DNA of 27,245 nt from JBGPYM01 sp041493205 (GTDB lineage Bacteria > Bacteroidota > Ignavibacteria > UBA10030 > UBA6906), in contig JBGPYM010000012.1 in NCBI GenBank assembly GCA_041493205.1, positions 1 to 27,245 on the forward strand. Reading direction: 5' to 3'. Of this stretch, positions 15,041 to 21,972 are shown one piece after another. Made by a program: the position numbers and the translations under genes. The notes beneath the pieces were generated by a model. It saw only the letters and a program-made list of their open reading frames with translations. It had not been told where the DNA came from and did no database searches. Position 1 is the stretch's first letter, and each line of letters opens with the position of its first letter.

Positions 15041-16669
15041 TCAGAGGGGTTCCGCACCCAATTCGCGCTTCAATGCAGCGATGACCGGATGCTCCTGGGC
15101 GGTTCCGGACGCGGCGGGCGTTGTTCCTGTCACCGATGCCTGCGGCTGCGTTTCATCCGCCGCATCCGTGATCTCTGTCACCAGATGGGGACGGACCTTG
15201 AACACCTTGTAAAAAAGCTCGGCAAGCGCGTCCCTGTTTTTCGTGACCATGGATGCCTGAAACGCATCCGCGCATCCGAGCGTGACGACACTCCCCTCCA
15301 CGCCGAGCAGGTGTGCGTTCTCGAGCGTCGGCCAGAGCGATATCTTCGTGGTCCTCACCTCGCCGAGGAATTCCTGCCAGCGCGAGGAGAGTTCGGCGTG
15401 CACAAGAGAGGCGCCCGGGGCGGACGAGGGTGGTCCGGTCCGCTCGACCGGGGGCTGCGGGCGCCGGACGAGCGGAGGCGCCGCACGGCTCACGGTTCCC
15501 TGGAGTCCCGGCTCCGCGTGTTCACCGGCTTTTTTTTTCAACTCGTCGATCCGTTGCACCAGATCCCCCACCTCCCGTGCCTGCGGCATGGAGATCATCT
15601 GGACCATGTCGGCTTCCAGCCGGAAACGCGGTTGGGCTGCCCAGCGGAGTGCAGCTTCCGTACCGTTGACCAGCCGTTGCAGGCGGAGCAGGTCACCCAC
15701 ACTGAACGCTCCGGCCTCAACAGCATACCGCTGGCGGTACACGTCGGCGGCTTCGATCAGATCGGTTGCACCGGTCGATTTTGCCACCAGAAGATTCCGA
15801 AAGTGCTCTGTCAGGCCCGCGAGAAACTCCCGCAGGTCGTGCCCCTTGCTCATGATGTCCTCGACGAGCGCAAGGCCCCCCTTCACATCGCCGCTCTTGA
15901 TGAGGTCGGTCACCCGGAAATACACTTCCTGGTCCACCATGTTCAGGGCTTCCACCATTTTCGCGGTCGTAATTTCCTGACCGCAGAGTGCAAGAACCTG
16001 GTCGAAAAGACTCTGCGCATCCCGGAGCGATCCGTCGCCTTTGCGTGCGATCAACAGCAGTGCGTCGTCGTCCGCTTTCAGACCCTCGCTCGCCGCAATC
16101 ACCCGGAGGTTGGAGGCGATTGCATCGGTTTTGATGCGCCGGAAATCAAACCGCTGGCAGCGTGAGAGGATCGTGGCGGGAACCTTGTTGATTTCGGTCG
16201 TCGCAAAGATGAACAGCACATGCGGGGGCGGTTCTTCGAGCGTCTTCAGCAGGGCGTTGAAGGCCTCCTTCGTCAGCATGTGCACTTCATCGATGATATA
16301 CACCTTGAAATGTCCCGTGGACGGGGCGTACCGGACGGCCTCACGCAGGTTGCGGATTTCTTCGACGCCGCGGTTCGACGCGCCGTCGATTTCCAGGACA
16401 TCAAAGCTCCGCCCTTCGGTGATTTCCGTGCAGCTTGCACATGTGTTATCCGGATTCTGCGCCACAGGGTTGGCGCAGTTGACTGCCTTTGCCAGCAGGC
16501 GTGCGGTCGTGGTTTTTCCCACCCCGCGCGGGCCGCTGAACAGATAGGCATGCGCGAGCCGTTTGGATGCAATGGCATTGCGGAGGGTCGTGGTGATGTG
16601 CGCCTGACCCGCAACGTCCTCAAAGACCATGGGCCGCCACTTGCGGGCGGTGACAATGTAATCGCTCAT
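15041..16669 (-). CDS. dnaX: DNA polymerase III subunit gamma/tau
   Basis: The 542-residue protein is the clamp-loader ATPase. It has the Walker A loop GPRGVGKTT (46-54), Walker B/DExH-type IIDEVHML (125-132), sensor-1 region FIFATTE and the SRC arginine-finger motif (169-171). Domain III and a long variable tail follow. The small zinc module normally has four cysteines (C-x8-C-x2-C-x2-C); here they are Cys65, Asp74, Cys77 and Cys80, so one ligand is Asp. No obvious frameshift site for a short gamma form was identified by eye. The start codon overlaps the stop of lon (ATGA), which indicates translational coupling. In many Bacteroidota dnaX is encoded elsewhere, so the lon-dnaX pairing is worth comparing. 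Confidence 0.96.
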   Translation of the reverse strand: MSDYIVTARKWRPMVFEDVAGQAHITTTLRNAIASKRLAHAYLFSGPRGVGKTTTARLLAKAVNCANPVAQNPDNTCASCTEITEGRSFDVLEIDGASNRGVEEIRNLREAVRYAPSTGHFKVYIIDEVHMLTKEAFNALLKTLEEPPPHVLFIFATTEINKVPATILSRCQRFDFRRIKTDAIASNLRVIAASEGLKADDDALLLIARKGDGSLRDAQSLFDQVLALCGQEITTAKMVEALNMVDQEVYFRVTDLIKSGDVKGGLALVEDIMSKGHDLREFLAGLTEHFRNLLVAKSTGATDLIEAADVYRQRYAVEAGAFSVGDLLRLQRLVNGTEAALRWAAQPRFRLEADMVQMISMPQAREVGDLVQRIDELKKKAGEHAEPGLQGTVSRAAPPLVRRPQPPVERTGPPSSAPGASLVHAELSSRWQEFLGEVRTTKISLWPTLENAHLLGVEGSVVTLGCADAFQASMVTKNRDALAELFYKVFKVRPHLVTEITDAADETQPQASVTGTTPAASGTAQEHPVIAALKRELGAEPL

Positions 16670-19083
16670 GATTTCCCCGTTCCTTTCCGTCCGCGCGCGA
16701 AGACCCAGTGCAGGGCATCCTCAATCGTGCCGACGGGTACCAGTGTGAGCCCTGCCCGCACCTTTGCCGGAATTTCAGCAAGATCCTTCCGGTTTTCGGC
16801 CGGGATCAGGACCGTCGTCACCCCGCTCCGCTGCGCCGCAATCAGCTTTTCGTTCAGGCCGCCGATCGCAAGGACTTCCCCCCGGAGAGTGATTTCGCCG
16901 GTCATCGCCACGTCGTTCCGCGTCGGCTTCCCGCTCACTGCGGAATACATCGCCATCGCCATTGTGATGCCCGCGGACGGTCCGTCCTTCGGTATCGACC
17001 CTTCCGGCAGATGTATGTGGATTTCCTTCCCCTTGAAGAAGTCTGCTGCAAGCCCCAGTTTCTTCGTATTCGAGCGGAGGTAACTGAGGGCGGCCTGCGC
17101 CGACTCTTTCATAACATCCCCCAGCTGGCCCGTCAGCGTGAGCTTCTCCTGACCGTTCATCACTGTGACGTCCACCGTCAGAAGTTCGCCCCCGACGCTG
17201 GTCCACGCGAGACCCGTTGCAGAGCCGATGCGGTTCCCCTCCGCCCGTCGTCTGTTGCGGAACCGCGGGACGCCGAGATACCGCTCGATTTTCTGAGGAT
17301 CCACGACGAACGGTTTCAGCCGTTTTGATTTTGCCGTGCGGCGTTCCCCGTTTTTCTGACGACCGAGTACGACCTCCTTGGCGACCTTCCTGCATACCGA
17401 GGCGATCTCCCGCTCGAGATTGCGGACGCCCGCCTCGCGCGTGTACTCCGTGATAATCCGGTCCACTGCCTGATCGGTGATGGTGACGTGCAATCCCGCG
17501 ATGCCGTGCTCCTGCAGCTGTTTGGGAATGATGTGCCGCCGGGCGATCTCCCGCTTGTCATGCTGCATGTATCCCGGAAGCTCGATGATCTCCATCCTGT
17601 CCTGCAGCGGCAGCGGGATCGCGTAGCGTATGTTCGCCGTCGTAATGAACATGACGTGAGACAGGTCGTAGTCGATGTCCAGATAATGGTCGCTGAATGC
17701 CACGTTCTGTTCGGGGTCGAGCACTTCCAGCAGCGCGGATGACGGATCGCCGCGGAAATCCATGCTCATCTTGTCCACTTCATCGAGAAGCATGACAGGA
17801 TTGATCACGCCGGCGCGTTTCATCGACTGGATGATCTTTCCCGGCATCGACCCGATATACGTCCTGCGGTGACCGCGGATTTCCGCCTCGTCCCGTACCC
17901 CGCCGAGCGAAATGCGCACGAGCTTCCGGCCGAGGGCCCGGGCAATCGACTTGGCGAGCGACGTCTTTCCCACGCCGGGAGGGCCGACAAAGCAGAGAAT
18001 CTGCCCCTTCATTTCCGCAACAAGATTCAGGACGGCAATGTGCTCCAGGATCCTTTCCTTCGGCTTGTCCAGCCCGAAGTGGTCTTCGTCCAGAATTTTC
18101 CGCACGTGCTCCACGGTCAGGTTGTCCTTGGTCCGCTTGTGCCAGGGGACGCTGACCATCCAGTCGAGGTAACTCCTGATGACCGTTGATTCGGGAGAGA
18201 GCGGGGGCGTTTTCTTCAGCTTGGTGAACTCCTCCAGCGCCTTCTCTTCCGCACCCTTCGACATCCTGGCCCGCCTGATGTCCTCGCGGAGTTTTGCCAG
18301 TTCGGGTGACCCTTCTTCGTCTCCCAGTTCGTCCTGCAGGATCCGGATCTGTTCCTGGATGAAAAACTTCCGTTGCGAACGTGCAATGTTGTCGTGGACC
18401 TTTGTGTCGATTTCCTTTTCGATCTTCAGGACGTCGTTTTCGGAGTTCAGGATACGGATCAGTTCGTGCAGCTGCTCGCGCATCTCGGTCAGCTGCAGGA
18501 TCTTCTGCTTCACGTCCACGTTCTGGAGGATATTCGAGGCGATGTAAAACACTTTCCGCTGCGGGTCCCGGGTGTTCTCGAAGGCCACCAGCACCTCGCT
18601 TGGCACGTTCCGGTTGAGGTGAACGTACTCGCCGAAGAGGCTGGACGTGTGCCGGAGCAGTGCGTCCATCTCGGAGTCCATGTCCGCGGTCTTGCCCGTG
18701 ACCGTGATATCCGCTTCGAGAAACTTGCGGTTCGGGAGGAACGCGACCACCGATGCCTGCGTGACCCCATCCACGAGGATCTTCATGAGCCCGTTCGGAA
18801 GCTTCAGGATCTGGATGATCTTGGCGATGGTGCCGTCATGATAGACGTCATCGATGCCGGGCTCTTCGGTCACGGAGTTCCGCTGTGTGGCCAGGAAGAT
18901 GTATTTATCCCGCTCCAGCGCCTCGTTCACAGCGCGCAGGGATGTATCGCGTCCGACGAGGACCGGAAAGATCATGTAGGGAAAAACGACCACGTCACGC
19001 AGGGGGAGGACGGGGAGCCGGGGGGGAATTGTCCTGGCCAGTTCGGATGTCCGACCGGCTTCCGGTGAAGAGTCCTGTTGCAT
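16666..19083 (-). CDS. lon: ATP-dependent protease Lon (LonA type)
   Basis: The 805-residue protein has the full LonA layout. An N-terminal substrate-binding domain covers about residues 20-215, followed by a coiled-coil stretch. The AAA+ module has Walker A GPPGVGKT (367-374) and Walker B MLLDEVDKM (431-439). The C-terminal protease domain has the Ser703/Lys746 dyad (PKDGPSAG and GGLNEKL), spaced 43 residues as in E. coli Lon. It degrades misfolded and regulatory proteins in the cytoplasm. A candidate promoter with a flanking direct repeat lies at 19147-19193, so lon is probably transcribed separately from the sigma/anti-sigma genes, although run-through is possible. Its stop overlaps the dnaX start. 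Confidence 0.97.
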   Translation of the reverse strand: MQQDSSPEAGRTSELARTIPPRLPVLPLRDVVVFPYMIFPVLVGRDTSLRAVNEALERDKYIFLATQRNSVTEEPGIDDVYHDGTIAKIIQILKLPNGLMKILVDGVTQASVVAFLPNRKFLEADITVTGKTADMDSEMDALLRHTSSLFGEYVHLNRNVPSEVLVAFENTRDPQRKVFYIASNILQNVDVKQKILQLTEMREQLHELIRILNSENDVLKIEKEIDTKVHDNIARSQRKFFIQEQIRILQDELGDEEGSPELAKLREDIRRARMSKGAEEKALEEFTKLKKTPPLSPESTVIRSYLDWMVSVPWHKRTKDNLTVEHVRKILDEDHFGLDKPKERILEHIAVLNLVAEMKGQILCFVGPPGVGKTSLAKSIARALGRKLVRISLGGVRDEAEIRGHRRTYIGSMPGKIIQSMKRAGVINPVMLLDEVDKMSMDFRGDPSSALLEVLDPEQNVAFSDHYLDIDYDLSHVMFITTANIRYAIPLPLQDRMEIIELPGYMQHDKREIARRHIIPKQLQEHGIAGLHVTITDQAVDRIITEYTREAGVRNLEREIASVCRKVAKEVVLGRQKNGERRTAKSKRLKPFVVDPQKIERYLGVPRFRNRRRAEGNRIGSATGLAWTSVGGELLTVDVTVMNGQEKLTLTGQLGDVMKESAQAALSYLRSNTKKLGLAADFFKGKEIHIHLPEGSIPKDGPSAGITMAMAMYSAVSGKPTRNDVAMTGEITLRGEVLAIGGLNEKLIAAQRSGVTTVLIPAENRKDLAEIPAKVRAGLTLVPVGTIEDALHWVFARGRKGTGKS

Positions 19084-19146
19084 GGGAATCCCGCGATGGA
19101 GTGAATCAGTACGACGAGCGATCCGTCCTGCAGGATGAGCGCGAAG

Positions 19147-19179
19147 ACGGCGGGAACAGAGTGAAAGATACGGCGGGAA
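19147..19179 (-). repeat. 10-bp direct repeat around the lon -10 box (possible operator)
   Basis: On the minus strand TTCCCGCCGT occurs at 19179-19170 and again at 19156-19147, a 23-bp period or about two helical turns. One copy fills the promoter spacer, ending in the first base of the -10 box, and the other begins at the expected start of transcription. This arrangement would suit a repressor, but no known motif (CIRCE, HAIR) matches. Confidence 0.4.
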
Positions 19180-19193
19180 GGGGTTAGAAACAA
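19165..19193 (-). promoter_or_regulatory. Candidate promoter of lon
   Basis: TTGTTT (19193-19188), 17 bases, then TATCTTTC (19170-19163), which matches TAnnTTTG at 7 of 8 positions. It lies in the 126-base gap after the anti-sigma gene. The leader would be about 75 nt. Confidence 0.5.
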
Positions 19194-19209
19194 GGGGAGG
19201 GTTGGAAGC

Positions 19210-20121
19210 TCACCACGCGCCGGCGTCGCCGCCATCCACCAGGTGCGCCATGAGATGTTCTCTGTTCATCGGGGCAACGGCGGCGCACAGCGTCGCCCCT
19301 TTTGTCCACACGACAATCGATGCACCTTCGGGCGTCGTACAACAATACCATCCCGTGCGTGCAAGTTCCTCGAGCGCTTCGCGCGGCAGGTGCAGTTTCT
19401 CTCCCTTCATCACCGTCTCACGGCAGGCCTGATACACAGAAATGGTCTGTCCGCCGTGCTTGTAGACGATGTGGGCCATCATCGTTCCCCGGAAGTCGTT
19501 GATGCCGCCGCCGACCAGCGTGCATTCCTTCATGGAGGGAACGAGGACAGGGAATTCCGTTTTTCCGTTGAAGAAGGACTTGACGCAATCGGGGACTTCG
19601 GAGACTATCTGAGGAGGGATTTCTCCTTTCAATGCTGCATGATACGCATTGACGGACTGGCTGATGATATCGCTTCCCGTTTGGTCCGACGGCGGCATGG
19701 GGGTGAATGCCGCATCGTTGCGCGCGAGGAGAAAGACCACGGCGGCAAACGACAGCGCAAATGCGACTGCCGTTTTTGTCCATACGTGGTTCCAGCGGAA
19801 CGACGGCGCACGGGGCGCCACAGCAGAAGCAGCTGCATCTTCCAGGGCGATGCAATCCAGGATGGCGGCGACGAGTTCGGGGGGGACTCCTACCGGCCGG
19901 AGGCGCGTGCGCACAAGATTGACAACGTGCCGTTCCCCCTCGTAATCCCGGCGGCATGGCGTGCACCCTGCCGCATGGGCGAGAAACACCGCCATGACGT
20001 TTTCGTCAAGGCGGGAGTCGACCGCCGCCGTTACATTCTCCTGGAATTCCCTGCAATTCACTGAGCGGCTGGGGTTGTAGCAATCGCCACGCCCGGACTC
20101 CCTATTGTTTGTGTTGTTCAA
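19210..20121 (-). CDS. Membrane-anchored ZAS-type anti-sigma factor
   Basis: The protein of up to 303 residues has an N-terminal zinc-binding anti-sigma (ZAS) domain with HAAGCTPC (HxxxCxxC, residues 49-56) and Cys23 as a possible fourth ligand. One transmembrane helix follows (about 115-133), then a periplasmic domain of about 170 residues containing six cysteines (179, 200, 233, 260, 261, 279). It should bind and hold inactive the sigma factor encoded just upstream. The first possible start is a TTG at 20121, overlapping the sigma gene by 20 bases; a GTG at 20061 would still keep the ZAS domain, so the start is uncertain. The periplasmic cysteines suggest sensing of disulfide or oxidative stress, an inference. 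The C-terminal domain is not one I can name. Confidence 0.85.
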   Translation of the reverse strand: MNNTNNRESGRGDCYNPSRSVNCREFQENVTAAVDSRLDENVMAVFLAHAAGCTPCRRDYEGERHVVNLVRTRLRPVGVPPELVAAILDCIALEDAAASAVAPRAPSFRWNHVWTKTAVAFALSFAAVVFLLARNDAAFTPMPPSDQTGSDIISQSVNAYHAALKGEIPPQIVSEVPDCVKSFFNGKTEFPVLVPSMKECTLVGGGINDFRGTMMAHIVYKHGGQTISVYQACRETVMKGEKLHLPREALEELARTGWYCCTTPEGASIVVWTKGATLCAAVAPMNREHLMAHLVDGGDAGAW

Positions 20122-20674
20122 GTCCCCGCGCCTGCGCGTAAGCGCTCAGTGCGGCACGGAGGAGTTTTCGGCCCCGATGGAGCCGGGAACGAACCGTTCC
20201 CAGCGGACACTCCATGAAATCGGCCACCTCTTCGTACGTCAAGCCTTCGATGTCACACAGGATAACCACCGTTCGGAATTCCGCCGGCAGGGACGCAATC
20301 GCTCCGGCGATTTCGTCATCAAGCAGGCTGCCGAACGTAGACTCATGCGCGTCGTGGGGATCGGCGGCGTCATTGCCGGTGCGGGTGTAGAGGTTGGTCA
20401 CATCGTCGTACACAACCTTTTCGGGCTCCCGCACTTCTTTGCGGTAACGGTTGATGTACGAGTTCTTCATGATTCGGAACAACCACGCCCTGATATTGGT
20501 TCCCTGCTGGTAGCTGTCCCAGAACCGGAAGGCTTTGAGGTAGGTTTCCTGAACAAGATCCTCGGCGTCGGCGACGTTGTTCGTCATCCGGAGGGCGTAA
20601 TTGTACAGGAGATCGGAATGGGGAAGCGCCTCCCGTTCAAATGCGCGTTGCTTTTCGCCCGCCTGAGCCTTCAT
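20102..20674 (-). CDS. ECF RNA polymerase sigma factor, SigR/SigH-like
   Basis: The 190-residue protein has sigma region 2 (about residues 18-82) with YALRMTNNVADAEDLVQET and the RAWLFRIMKNSYINRYRK segment, and region 4 (about 122-172) ending in GTVRSRLHRGRKLLR. Region 1.1, 1.2 and 3 are absent, as in ECF factors. The wording is strikingly close to Streptomyces SigR (ALPxxDxxYxxALRMT, EGTNxKAWLxRI, SYRKKxREP), which answers thiol-oxidative stress under the ZAS factor RsrA. The partner encoded next is also a ZAS factor, but anchored in the membrane. The stop codon lies inside the start of the anti-sigma gene. The ATG at 20674 has no clear Shine-Dalgarno site. The target genes are unknown; autoregulation is discussed under the upstream site. 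Confidence 0.92.
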   Translation of the reverse strand: MKAQAGEKQRAFEREALPHSDLLYNYALRMTNNVADAEDLVQETYLKAFRFWDSYQQGTNIRAWLFRIMKNSYINRYRKEVREPEKVVYDDVTNLYTRTGNDAADPHDAHESTFGSLLDDEIAGAIASLPAEFRTVVILCDIEGLTYEEVADFMECPLGTVRSRLHRGRKLLRAALSAYAQARGLEQHKQ

Positions 20675-20728
20675 GGGAGTTCGCCGATTCCCTCGTGATC
20701 GTGAAGAACAGTCTGTGTGCGAAACTAC

Positions 20729-20754
20729 GACAAAATTAGTCCGGATTCAATTCC
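20729..20754 (-). promoter_or_regulatory. Candidate promoter of the sigma/anti-sigma operon, two overlapping readings
   Basis: On the minus strand GGAAT (20754-20750) is followed after 18 bases by GTC (20731-20729), one base off the SigR promoter GGAAT-N18-GTT; this would mean autoregulation. The same stretch holds a perfect TAnnTTTG box, TAATTTTG (20738-20731), with TTG only 17 bases upstream or TTC at 20 bases, which would mean the main sigma factor. Both could be real. The leader would be about 45-50 nt. Confidence 0.42.
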
Positions 20755-20768
20755 GCAAGAAGAGCCGT

Positions 20769-21968
20769 CTAATGCGGAGCTGCGTCGAATTGAATCTGTA
20801 GCGCGTCGGTGACTGCCGCCAGCGGAACAACGGCATCAATGCAGAGGGCCGACGCTTTCAGCCTTCGCCCTCCCGCCTGAATCTCTTCAAGCCCCGCGTG
20901 AAAGCTGAGGTCCCCCACCTCTTTGACCACTACCGACGGCAGGGCGCCGTGTGCCCGCCGGTGCGGCGGCGGATCGTACATCATGCCGATATCCGCACGG
21001 CCCGACCATGTCCCGGCGCCGTCATGAATCTCCACGTTCCGGACGATGAGGTCGTACACCATTTTCCCGTTCGGGAGAAGCTGACGGTACCAGTCCATTT
21101 CCGTGTCCTGATATGATCCGTTCCCGATGGCACGGAGCGCGGTCAGCAGCGCGACATAGTTGAGCTTCCGGATGAAGAGCTTCTCCGGATCGCCGGGCCA
21201 GTGGCCCGATTCAATGAGGAGCGTGCTTGTTCCCCAGGATTGCATGCCGTCGCCGAATGCGCGCGGCTCGAATCCATCGTCATATGTGGCAATGTGGCCG
21301 CCGATGAACTGGCTCAGTGCACGCGCTATCAGCGCTCCGATACGCATCGCGCGGAGACGCACCGGGGGTGTCGAGCGCTTTTCATCCAGGGCCGGGGCAA
21401 GCAGCGCCAGTGCAGCCACCTTCGTCGTGGTGCCGACCGAAGCAAGGCCCTGGTCGTGCAGGTTGAACCCGTATGCGGGCTTGAGCTGCCGCTGGGCCTC
21501 GCGGAGAATCCGCGCCTCCGGCGTGCGAAGCTCCCGGGCGTCACGGTTCATGTCCATCATGACGGCGGTCTGCCGCTGCACGCGCTCTGCGCCGTCCGGA
21601 TTCAGCATAGGGATGACGGCGACCGTCGTCTGCTCCAGCATCTCGGTCGCCCACGTTTCCTCTCCTCCGGTCTCCACCAGGTAATTGAACAGATCCATGA
21701 TGGCAAGTGTGGCGGTGGACTCGTCGCCGTGCATCTGGGACCAGAGGAGAATTTTCTTCTCTCCCCGTCCGAACGTTGCAACCCGGATGGAACGCCCCTC
21801 CAGCGAGCGCCCGATCTCACGGTCCGTCAGCAGCCCGTTGCTGCGTTCCGCGCGCTCCCGCAGTTCCGCAACAATGTCCTTGTGCCGGCAGTTGGACGGC
21901 CTGAGATAATTGACACGGAATTCTTCGTACGTCGAAAACAGGTGTGTTGCCAGGGCGTTCGGGGTCAT
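20769..21968 (-). CDS. M14 family zinc carboxypeptidase-like protein
   Basis: The 399-residue protein has the M14 metal motif H80-x-x-E83 (MHGDES) and the third zinc ligand in FNLHDQG (His171). It also has the substrate-binding MLNPDG and MNRDAREL blocks (about 121-146) and the catalytic Glu253 in LLIESGHWPGD. It should cleave C-terminal residues of a peptide or deacylate an amidated substrate. No signal peptide is seen, so it may be cytoplasmic, or the true N-terminus may differ. The ATG at 21968 lies 4 bases after the DUF4175 stop; an in-frame start at 22058 would overlap that gene by about 86 bases and is less likely. After residue 280 there is an additional C-terminal domain that I cannot identify. 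Confidence 0.85.
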   Translation of the reverse strand: MTPNALATHLFSTYEEFRVNYLRPSNCRHKDIVAELRERAERSNGLLTDREIGRSLEGRSIRVATFGRGEKKILLWSQMHGDESTATLAIMDLFNYLVETGGEETWATEMLEQTTVAVIPMLNPDGAERVQRQTAVMMDMNRDARELRTPEARILREAQRQLKPAYGFNLHDQGLASVGTTTKVAALALLAPALDEKRSTPPVRLRAMRIGALIARALSQFIGGHIATYDDGFEPRAFGDGMQSWGTSTLLIESGHWPGDPEKLFIRKLNYVALLTALRAIGNGSYQDTEMDWYRQLLPNGKMVYDLIVRNVEIHDGAGTWSGRADIGMMYDPPPHRRAHGALPSVVVKEVGDLSFHAGLEEIQAGGRRLKASALCIDAVVPLAAVTDALQIQFDAAPH

Positions 21969-21972
21969 GTCC

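Noticed and set aside
14891..16165. A 424-codon plus-strand frame across dnaX
   Set aside because: Antisense to dnaX, whose motifs are unmistakable; no domain seen.
19084..19209. CIRCE or HAIR heat-shock element upstream of lon
   Set aside because: No TTAGCACTC-N9-GAGTGCTAA or CTTGAGT-N7-ACTCAAG pattern is present; only the direct repeat was found.
20738..20755. Hairpin terminator after the M14 gene
   Set aside because: Only a 4-bp stem (CGGA/TCCG) with a short T-run; too weak, and the stretch is better read as the sigma promoter.
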